From the NCBI GenBank assembly GCA_019420465.1, contig JAHZHB010000149.1:1-12550 (forward strand): a stretch of 12,550 nt of DNA, written 5' to 3'. The notes beneath the pieces are model-generated. The model saw only the letters and a list, made by a program, of their open reading frames with translations. It made no database searches and was not told the DNA's origin. The position numbers and the translations under genes were made by a program. Numbering within the stretch: position 1 is the first letter of the stretch; every line of letters begins with the position of its first letter. The DNA is from Lachnospiraceae bacterium (GTDB taxonomy: Bacteria; Bacillota; Clostridia; Lachnospirales; Lachnospiraceae). This document shows positions 1 through 5,502 of this stretch, piece by piece.

Positions 1-481
1 GGATCAGTACGGTCTTACCTACACCGGCACCACCGAACAGACCGATCTTACCACCCTTTGCATACGGAGCCAGCAGGTCGATGACCTTGATACCTGTCTC
101 CAGGATCTCTACAACCGGACTCTGTTCCTCAAAGGACGGCGGATCTCTGTGGATGACCCACTTTTCACAATCTGTGATCTCTTCTTTTTTATCGATCGTT
201 TCACCAAGTACGTTAAACAGACGGCCCAGAGTTTTCGGACCGACCGGCACCTTGATACCTGCTCCTGTTGCTGTGACCTCCATATCTTTATGGAGACCCT
301 CACTGGAAGCCAGCATGATACAGCGCACCTTGTTGTCACCCAGATGCTGGGCAACCTCCATGACGCATTTTTTGTTACCATTCATAACTTCCAGAGCATC
401 TTTGATCATAGGCAGGTCGCCGTTTTCGAATGCAACGTCGATTACAGGTCCCATGACCTGTACGATTCTACCTTTGTTCAT
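1..481 (-). CDS. atpD: F1 ATP synthase beta subunit, N-terminal part (cut by window edge)
   Basis: Catalytic beta subunit of the F1 head, which makes or hydrolyses ATP at the alpha/beta interfaces on the cytoplasmic side of the membrane. The reading frame is open from ATG at 481 to the left edge, giving the first 160 of an expected roughly 460-470 residues. It starts MNKGRIVQVMGPVIDV, typical of the beta-barrel N-terminal domain. Residues 81-90 (GPKTLGRLFN) match the conserved GxxTLGRxxN segment, and GGAGVGKT at 150-157 is the Walker A P-loop. The start is set by AGGAG eight bases upstream of the ATG. That site lies over the end of atpG, whose stop codon is only 5 bases before this start, so the two are probably translationally coupled. 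Family and start are very clear; the catalytic glutamate and C-terminal domain lie outside the window. Confidence 0.97.
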   Translation of the reverse strand, partial: MNKGRIVQVMGPVIDVAFENGDLPMIKDALEVMNGNKKCVMEVAQHLGDNKVRCIMLASSEGLHKDMEVTATGAGIKVPVGPKTLGRLFNVLGETIDKKEEITDCEKWVIHRDPPSFEEQSPVVEILETGIKVIDLLAPYAKGGKIGLFGGAGVGKTVLI

Positions 482-486
482 ACTTG

Positions 487-1377
487 TTACTCCTGTTTCT
501 TTTTCTGTGCCTTGGCACCGGCAATGACTTCCGTGATCTCCTGCGTGATGGCTGCCTGACGAATACGGTTAAACTCGATATTCAGATCATGCAGCATCTC
601 TTTGGCATTGTTTGTCGCAGACTGCATCGCCATCATACGGGAATTCTGTTCACTGCAGAAAGATTCAACCAAAGCACCGTAGATAACACCATGAATATAA
701 TTGGGAACTACACTGTCAAGCACAGCGGCCGGAGACGGCACCAGACTGATCTGGGAACCTGCCGGTTTGTTGCCATGTACATCCATAAAGCTCTCATCAT
801 CGATTGGCAGAAGACGCTTGATCTCCGGCTCGCAGGCCATCGGTGTGACCATACGGCTGTATACGATATACAGCTCATCGATCTTGCCGTCTTTGTAGTC
901 ATCGATCACTCGCTGGGTCATGTAACGGGCTCTGTCCATAGACGGTTCCTGCACGATATAATGGAAATCATGCATAACATTTGCACCCGTTTTTCGGTAA
1001 TAATGACGACCCATACGACCGGCAACATACAGATTGTTCTGCTTGGGATGTTTATCGAACTCCGGCTGTACCAGCTTGACAATATTATGATTATACGCAC
1101 CCGACAGACCTTTATCTGCGGTAAGGATCAGATAGCCATATCGTTTCAGGCTGTCTGATTTCTTACGTCCCAGATAGATATGGGACAGATCGTACGGGAT
1201 GCTTTTTTCAATAGAAGCCATGGCCTGACGGATCGCAAAGAAATACGGTTCCGTCTTGTCCGCCTCACTCTTGGCTTTTCGAAGCTTTGAAGAAGCGATC
1301 ATATACATGGCATTGGTGATCTTCATGGTGTCCTTAATACTCTTGATTCTGTTCTGAATCTCCTTTGAACTAGCCAT
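487..1377 (-). CDS. atpG: F1 ATP synthase gamma subunit
   Basis: Central stalk subunit whose coiled coil rotates inside the alpha3beta3 head and couples proton flow through the c-ring to catalysis. The product is 296 residues, a normal length. The N-terminal helix (EIQNRIKSIKDTMKITNAM, residues 6-24) and the C-terminal helix with the family signature IRQAAITQEITEVIAG (about 272-287) are both present; together they form the antiparallel coiled coil. The middle Rossmann-like domain includes LTADKGLSGAYN. The ATG overlaps the end of the alpha reading frame by 8 bases, with AAGGTG eight bases upstream, so its translation probably depends on ribosomes finishing atpA. That matters here because most ribosomes would stop early at the alpha frame break at 1624, about 250 bases before this start. 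Confidence 0.97.
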   Translation of the reverse strand: MASSKEIQNRIKSIKDTMKITNAMYMIASSKLRKAKSEADKTEPYFFAIRQAMASIEKSIPYDLSHIYLGRKKSDSLKRYGYLILTADKGLSGAYNHNIVKLVQPEFDKHPKQNNLYVAGRMGRHYYRKTGANVMHDFHYIVQEPSMDRARYMTQRVIDDYKDGKIDELYIVYSRMVTPMACEPEIKRLLPIDDESFMDVHGNKPAGSQISLVPSPAAVLDSVVPNYIHGVIYGALVESFCSEQNSRMMAMQSATNNAKEMLHDLNIEFNRIRQAAITQEITEVIAGAKAQKKKQE

Positions 1378-1630
1378 TCTTTAACACCTTGCTCTTATAT
1401 TCTTCGGCGGCTCTTAAGATCTCATCTTTCAGATCATCGCTTAAGACTTTTCCTGTTTCCAGTTCTTCAATGATCTCGTTATGGTCTTCTTTGACAAATT
1501 TCAGAAGTCCCATCTGTGTCTCTTTGATCTTCTTTGCCTCAACATCCAGAAATACCTTGTTGGTAGCGGCAACCAGTGTGATAACCTGCTCCGGCATGGA
1601 CAGCGGCTGGCAGAGCGGCTGTTTTAAGAG
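1370..1630 (-). pseudogene. atpA: Detached C-terminal remnant of the F1 alpha subunit
   Basis: This frame encodes the end of the alpha subunit: LLKQPLCQPLSMPEQV, then LVAATNKVFLDVEAKKIKE and a helical tail ending VLKNG. It matches the C-terminal helical bundle that follows the LAQYRE..FTQF segment in intact alpha subunits. It is in a different frame from the upstream delta-alpha reading frame, which stops at 1624. Comparing the ends with the usual family pattern (FTQFSSDLD...LLKQPL), about 20 codons are missing at the junction near 1625-1630, and the missing length must be 1 modulo 3 to explain the shift. An ATG at 1597 (MPEQV) exists, but I see no reason to think a free 75-residue tail is functional. 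This is either a real deletion or an assembly or sequencing error. Confidence 0.85.
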
Positions 1631-3336
1631 AACTGGGTAAAGACTGCCATCTCACGGTACTGCGCCAGGTCGATACGGATACTACCACTGGCCTTTTTCA
1701 TAGCTTTGGACTGTGCGGCACCACCTACACGGGATACAGACAGACCGACATTGACGGCCGGACGCTGACCGGAGAAGAACAGATCACTCTCCAAAAAGAT
1801 CTGACCATCGGTGATGGAAATAACGTTTGTCGGGATGTATGCAGATACATCACCGGCCTGAGTTTCGATGATCGGCAGAGCGGTGATCGAACCTCCACCA
1901 TGCTCATCATTCAGACGGCAGGAGCGCTCCAGCAGTCTGGAATGCAGATAGAATACGTCACCAGGATATGCCTCACGTCCCGGAGAACGCTCCAGCAGAA
2001 GAGACAGTGCACGATATGCTACCGCATGTTTGCTTAAGTCATCGTATACGATCAGGACATCCTTACCCTGCTGCATGAAAAACTCTGCCATGGATGTACC
2101 GGCATACGGTGCAATATACTGTAACGGTGCCGGATCGCTGGCTGTGGCAGCCACAAGGATCGTATAGTCCATAGCACCGTTCTTGGTCAGTGTATTTACG
2201 ATTTTTGCGATTGTAGATGCTTTCTGACCAATAGCGACATAGATACAGATGACATCCTTGTCCTTCTGGTTGATGATCGTATCTGTAGCGATCGCTGTCT
2301 TACCTGTCTGACGGTCACCAATGATCAGCTCACGCTGGCCACGGCCGATCGGGAACATGGAGTCGATCGCCAGAATACCGGTCTCCATCGGGACATTGAC
2401 GGATTTACGCTCGGCAATACCCGGAGCCGGTCTTTCGATCGGCAGGTAATCCTCAACCTCCATATCGCCTTTACCATCGATAGGCTCACCCAGAGCATTG
2501 ACAACACGGCCAAGCAGCTCGTGGGATACCGGAACACCGGCTTTTCTGCCTGTACAGGTTACACGGGTACCGGCTTTGATGCCTTTGTCAGAACCTAAAA
2601 GGATACAACCGATGCTGTCCTCGCGGATATCCTGTACCATACCTTTGACACCTGTATCAAAAACAACAACCTCACCATACATCGCATGGCTCATGCCATA
2701 GATCGTGGCGATACCGTCACCGATACGGATAACTGTACCGTTTTCCTGATTGTTGTTATCAAAACTAAAATGAGAGATCTCCTCTTTTAATACGGAGATA
2801 ACCTTGTCCGAATCATCATCTGCAGTCAGGGAACGGGCTTTTTTGCTCATGGACTGCTGCAGCTCCTTCATACGGCCGTTTAAACTCCAGTCGTAATTCT
2901 GGTCTTTTACCTGCAGTTTGAAACCACCGATCAGGGATGCATCCTTCTCGATCCTAATCTCAACTTCTTTGCAGTTGTATCTGGTTCTGATGAATGTACG
3001 GATCTTTTCCAGCTGTTCTTCTGCAGGTTCATTGACACAGGTCAGAACAGCTTTGATAATCTGATTTCTTTCATCCCGCAGCTTTAAAAACTCATCACAG
3101 ATCTCACCGATCTTTCCGATGCCGTCCCTTGCTGCCAGATCTGACAGGAATGCTCGAAATTCCTGTGGAAACAGACGGTTGATAATGCCCTCTTTTTCCT
3201 TCTGTGCTACAGTCGGATCCATCAGGGCTGCCTGCATCAACGGGTTTTCCACAAAGACATCGCGCATCTGCTGTACCATCTCCTCCGTTACCGGAAGGTC
3301 GCAGAGTCTGCGGGCGTAATTACTCGTTTTTTGCAT
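1624..3336 (-). CDS. atpA: F1 ATP synthase delta-alpha fusion, truncated by a frame break
   Basis: One reading frame carries the delta subunit (peripheral stalk cap, residues 1 to about 163 from the chosen start) followed by the alpha subunit (non-catalytic nucleotide-binding subunit of F1). Delta ends with the conserved LIGGFKLQV motif. After a linker of roughly 10-15 residues comes a typical alpha start, KVISVLKEEI..FSFDNN. Alpha motifs, numbered from the start at 3336: Walker A GDRQTGKT at 340-347, QKAS at 371-374, and SVSRVGG with the arginine finger at about 536. The frame allows an ATG at 3357, but I chose 3336 because AGGAG lies nine bases before it; this overlaps the end of atpF by 17 bases. 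The protein stops at FTQFS, losing the last ~100 residues of alpha (see the remnant at 1370-1630). A possible internal start for free alpha is an ATG at 2850. Domain identity is certain; whether the fusion is native and the truncation real is not. Confidence 0.9.
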   Translation of the reverse strand: MQKTSNYARRLCDLPVTEEMVQQMRDVFVENPLMQAALMDPTVAQKEKEGIINRLFPQEFRAFLSDLAARDGIGKIGEICDEFLKLRDERNQIIKAVLTCVNEPAEEQLEKIRTFIRTRYNCKEVEIRIEKDASLIGGFKLQVKDQNYDWSLNGRMKELQQSMSKKARSLTADDDSDKVISVLKEEISHFSFDNNNQENGTVIRIGDGIATIYGMSHAMYGEVVVFDTGVKGMVQDIREDSIGCILLGSDKGIKAGTRVTCTGRKAGVPVSHELLGRVVNALGEPIDGKGDMEVEDYLPIERPAPGIAERKSVNVPMETGILAIDSMFPIGRGQRELIIGDRQTGKTAIATDTIINQKDKDVICIYVAIGQKASTIAKIVNTLTKNGAMDYTILVAATASDPAPLQYIAPYAGTSMAEFFMQQGKDVLIVYDDLSKHAVAYRALSLLLERSPGREAYPGDVFYLHSRLLERSCRLNDEHGGGSITALPIIETQAGDVSAYIPTNVISITDGQIFLESDLFFSGQRPAVNVGLSVSRVGGAAQSKAMKKASGSIRIDLAQYREMAVFTQFS

Positions 3337-3823
3337 TGTCAACATCTCCTGCTTCATTTATAAACGCGTCGTAGATTGCTTTGTCAGTTTCCTGACTGGC
3401 TTTATCTGCCATGATCTTACCGGCTGCCTCAACGGCCAGATCCATGATCTGTACATGCAGCTCATCCATCTGTTTTTCACGCTCTGTGGCAATGGCTTTC
3501 TGTGCACCGGCCTTCATAGCCTCAGCATCTACAGCCGCACGGGCAAGAATCTTATTGTACTCTGCACGTGCTTTATCCTTTGCCTCTCTGACGATCTGTA
3601 CAGATGTCTCATTGGCATTCTCAAGGCTCTTCTCATATTCTTTCTTGAGAGCTTCTGCTTCCTGCTGTGTTTTGTCTGCAGCGGCATTTTTCTCCTCGAT
3701 CATTGCCTGTCTTGCATCAATGATCTTTGTCACGCGGCCAAACACAAACTTTTTCATCAGAACATACAGAACCAGTAAGTTGATAACGACGCAAACAAAG
3801 TTCACTAAGTCGAACTTTAACAT
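3320..3823 (-). CDS. atpF: Fo ATP synthase b subunit
   Basis: Membrane-anchored peripheral stalk subunit that holds the F1 head static against the rotating c-ring, with delta at its far end. The product is 167 residues, normal for the family. Residues about 5-24 (DLVNFVCVVINLLVLYVLMK) are a single membrane helix, followed by KKFVFGRVTKIIDAR and then a long charged, alanine-rich helix that would dimerise as the right-handed coiled coil typical of b subunits. The start has AAAGGTGG eight bases upstream of the ATG. Its last codons overlap the start of the delta-alpha gene, the usual order b-delta-alpha. The family is clear despite low sequence conservation because the architecture and operon position agree. 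Confidence 0.95.
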   Translation of the reverse strand: MLKFDLVNFVCVVINLLVLYVLMKKFVFGRVTKIIDARQAMIEEKNAAADKTQQEAEALKKEYEKSLENANETSVQIVREAKDKARAEYNKILARAAVDAEAMKAGAQKAIATEREKQMDELHVQIMDLAVEAAGKIMADKASQETDKAIYDAFINEAGDVDNAKNE

Positions 3824-3846
3824 TGTCTATACCACCTTTCTATTTG

Positions 3847-4068
3847 TTATGCTCCCAGGAAAAGAATGATCAGAACGGCAACAACGAAACCGTAAACGGC
3901 AGTTGCCTCTGCCAGGGCTGCACCGATCAGCATCGTTGAACGGATATCTCCCAGAGCCTCCGGCTGACGCGCGATAGCTTCTACTGCTTTACCTGTGGCA
4001 ATACCAATACCAATACCTGCACCAATACCTGCAAGAGCGGCAATACCTGCACCAATTGCTGTAAACAT
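3847..4068 (-). CDS. atpE: Fo ATP synthase c subunit (ring proteolipid)
   Basis: Two-helix hairpin protein of 73 residues that forms the rotating ion-carrying ring. Helix 1 has the glycine-rich packing motif (GIGAGIGIGIATG, 14-26), the polar loop is ARQPE (33-37) and helix 2 carries the ion-binding glutamate E54 in ALAEATAVYG. Compared with sodium-binding rings such as that of Ilyobacter, the helix 1 glutamine is replaced by I21 and the serine after the glutamate by A55, so I predict proton rather than sodium coupling; T56 and Y59 are retained. AAGGAG lies ten bases upstream of the ATG. At 73 residues it is slightly shorter than many c subunits, with a minimal N-terminus. Confidence 0.97.
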   Translation of the reverse strand: MFTAIGAGIAALAGIGAGIGIGIATGKAVEAIARQPEALGDIRSTMLIGAALAEATAVYGFVVAVLIILFLGA

Positions 4069-4110
4069 ACGTTTAAATCTCCTTTTCTTCTTATTAATGT
4101 AAACATTGAA

Positions 4111-4785
4111 TTATTCTATTGCTTCCAGAATATACATAGAAGACAACAGTGTAAATACATATACCTGAATCAGTCCGTCAAAGAAGTCAAAATACAATGA
4201 GAACGGAATCGGTAAAATGACACGTACCAGACCCTCGATCAGACACATGATGATAAAGGCGCCAAGCACATTACCAAACAGTCGCATACACAGGGATACC
4301 GGTTTAATAAACAGTTCCAGAATGTTCATCGGAAGCATTGCCGGTGTCGGTTCTACAAAGCTATGCATCCAACCCTTCACGCCCTTTGCCCGGATACCTG
4401 CGGCCTGTACGAGTACGATCGTCATAACGGCCAGAGCAGCGGTAATAGTGATATCCTTTGTCGGCGGCTTGATTCCTATTACATAGGAAAGGTTTGCCAC
4501 ACCAACATAACAGGCGATCGTTACCATATACGGTGCGTAGCGCTTACCCTTCGGACCGAGCGCACCTTCGTATACACGCATCAGCCATGAGATGAAGGAC
4601 TCTACGGCAAGCTGTCGCCTGGATGGATTCTCTACCCTGAATCCACTGGTCAGGATCAGTCCTAAAATCAGTAAGAAAATACTGACAAAGAACGTAACCA
4701 GCACAGATTCATGAATGCCTACGCCGCCGATGTTGACGACTACACATTCCAGCTCTTCCTGAATCTTTGAAATATAGGCTTCCAA
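4111..4785 (-). CDS. atpB: Fo ATP synthase a subunit
   Basis: Multi-helix membrane protein providing the two proton half-channels next to the c-ring. It has 224 residues with five or so hydrophobic helices. The essential arginine is R168 in SLCMRLFGNVLGAF, and the last helix has GLIQVYVFTLLSSMYI with Q207, equivalent to the conserved Gln of the E. coli protein. KPPTKDITIT (about 106-115) is the usual PTxD segment. The start is TTG at 4785: an in-frame stop lies two codons upstream, and AAGGAAG sits nine bases before the TTG. It is the first gene of the operon; no atpI-like gene precedes it here. Transcription is inferred to start far upstream (about 340 bases of leader). Confidence 0.96.
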   Translation of the reverse strand: MEAYISKIQEELECVVVNIGGVGIHESVLVTFFVSIFLLILGLILTSGFRVENPSRRQLAVESFISWLMRVYEGALGPKGKRYAPYMVTIACYVGVANLSYVIGIKPPTKDITITAALAVMTIVLVQAAGIRAKGVKGWMHSFVEPTPAMLPMNILELFIKPVSLCMRLFGNVLGAFIIMCLIEGLVRVILPIPFSLYFDFFDGLIQVYVFTLLSSMYILEAIE

Positions 4786-4906
4786 AATATGTCACTTCCT
4801 TTCCAGCCAGAATATTCGGTACGTCTGCCTGTTACAGTCCGTGAAGTAAACTTCTCGTCATAACGTTTATTTATAGACATTCGTCCGAATCTGGTATTAT
4901 CATACA

Positions 4907-4947
4907 CTTTTTTACAGAAAAATCCATAGTGAATTTGCTGTAAAAAG
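4907..4947. repeat. Inverted repeat in the atp leader
   Basis: The arms CTTTTTTACAG (4907-4917) and CTGTAAAAAG (4938-4947) are complementary over 10 bp, allowing one looped-out T, and the pairing continues for about three A-T pairs after one mismatch. On the minus strand a TATGAT hexamer (4904 to 4899) lies immediately beyond one arm, but I see no good -35 at the right distance. It could be an RNA hairpin in the atp leader or an operator beside a weak second promoter. Confidence 0.5.
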
Positions 4948-5074
4948 TTGTTTTTTTCGGGATTATTTCTATTTTTTTTGCCCTGTTTTGAGCATTCTGC
5001 ACAATTCCATACATAATGCAACATATTGCCCTCTAATGTCGACTTTTTTATCCCTTTCTTTTTCCCTGTTTCTT

Positions 5075-5128
5075 GTGCAATTTTCTGAAAGGACCAAATT
5101 GTATCTTTTTTTCAGACAATTCGTGCAC
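5075..5128 (-). repeat. Imperfect stem-loop at the predicted 5' end of the atp transcript
   Basis: The arms pair as GTGC/GCAC, then AATT/AATT, then TCTGAAA/TTTCAGA, about 15 base pairs in all, with a three-base bulge, one mismatch and a loop of about 19 bases. The right arm coincides with the start site predicted from the promoter at 5131-5161, so the minus-strand RNA would begin almost directly with this stem. Terminal stem-loops of this kind are known to stabilise mRNAs. The pairing is seen; its function is inference. Confidence 0.5.
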
Positions 5129-5130
5129 TT

Positions 5131-5161
5131 TTTATATGCTTTCTGAATTCAAAAATGTCAA
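5131..5161 (-). promoter_or_regulatory. Candidate sigma-70-type promoter for the atp operon
   Basis: On the minus strand a perfect -35 TTGACA (5161 to 5156) is followed by -10 TATAAA (5136 to 5131) with a 19-base spacer, slightly longer than ideal. The start would fall near 5124, giving a leader of about 340 bases before atpB. The -35 overlaps one arm (AAATGTCA, 5153-5160) of an inverted repeat whose other arm TGACATTT is at 5190-5197, which could be an operator. Confidence 0.5.
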
Positions 5162-5237
5162 CACACATTTTTATCTTTCTGCCGATTTATGACATTTATA
5201 CAGAACATCCGTTTGCAAATCACATTATGTAAATTAG

Positions 5238-5266
5238 TTGAAAATGGGGATTTTTTTGTGGATAAT
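5238..5266 (+). promoter_or_regulatory. Candidate promoter for the DUF885 gene, overlapped by DnaA boxes
   Basis: TTGAAA (5238-5243) and GATAAT (5261-5266) are each one base from consensus and are separated by exactly 17 bases. A start near 5273 would leave a leader of about 230 bases before the TTG start at 5503. The -10 overlaps the first DnaA box and the start site overlaps the second, so DnaA binding would be expected to block this promoter if it is used. Confidence 0.5.
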
Positions 5267-5345
5267 GTGGATAACTCTGTGTATAACCGATTTTATCGCA
5301 TTTTTTATCCCTTTTTTCTGTGGAAAAACCATGCTGTTTTCCACA
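5257..5345. promoter_or_regulatory. DnaA-box cluster
   Basis: Two perfect DnaA boxes TGTGGATAA (reverse complement of TTATCCACA) abut at 5257-5265 and 5266-5274. TGTGTATAA follows at 5278-5286 (one mismatch to TGTGGATAA; it still fits TGTGNATAA). TGTGGAAAA at 5319-5327 and TTTTCCACA at 5337-5345 each differ by one base and form a perfect 9-bp inverted repeat with a 9-base loop. The surroundings are AT-rich. This resembles the DnaA-binding arrays of Firmicute origins and DnaA-regulated promoters, but there is no dnaA or dnaN here and base composition does not switch across it, so I call it a cluster rather than an origin. Confidence 0.65.
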
Positions 5346-5502
5346 CCTGTCGACACTGCCATTTTCTCTTCGACATATTTTTTGTGCAACTTCCACAATA
5401 TGCCATTTTTCGCAGCTGCTTTCTGCCCCGCACGGGCGGGTCATAGGTCCCTGTTTTCTGTCATACACTGCTATCAGAATCATTTTTGGAAAGGAAATCG
5501 TT

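Larger units (their letters stand above)
4786..5502. other. AT-rich divergent intergenic region
   Basis: A 717-base stretch between the start of atpB (minus) and the start of the DUF885 gene (plus), with no convincing gene. It has many T and A runs, several inverted repeats, one candidate promoter on each strand and a cluster of DnaA-box sequences; these are listed separately. Small open frames in it (for example minus strand 5024 to 4740, plus strand 5238 to 5606) show no family resemblance and overlap the starts of the real genes, so I do not call them. Confidence 0.8.

Noticed and set aside
109..381. 90-codon minus-strand frame over atpD
   Set aside because: It is a shadow of the beta subunit frame, which runs off the left edge; Arg/Trp-rich with no family character.
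4740..5024. 94-codon minus-strand frame upstream of atpB, possible atpI or leader gene
   Set aside because: It is highly charged with no membrane helices, unlike AtpI, overlaps the start of atpB, and shows no recognisable family. A weak GAGGG before its ATG is not enough.
4786..5502. Chromosomal origin (oriC) at the DnaA-box cluster
   Set aside because: The boxes and AT-richness fit, but there is no dnaA, dnaN, rpmH or parAB in view, genes on the right run toward the cluster, and C exceeds G on the plus strand on both sides, so no replication switch is visible.
5320..5502. N-terminal extension of the DUF885 protein from a GTG at 5320
   Set aside because: No ribosome site precedes it, the codons cross the DnaA-box repeat, and the resulting sequence is Cys/His-rich without family character. 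TTG 5503 has a good ribosome site and puts the membrane anchor at the N-terminus.
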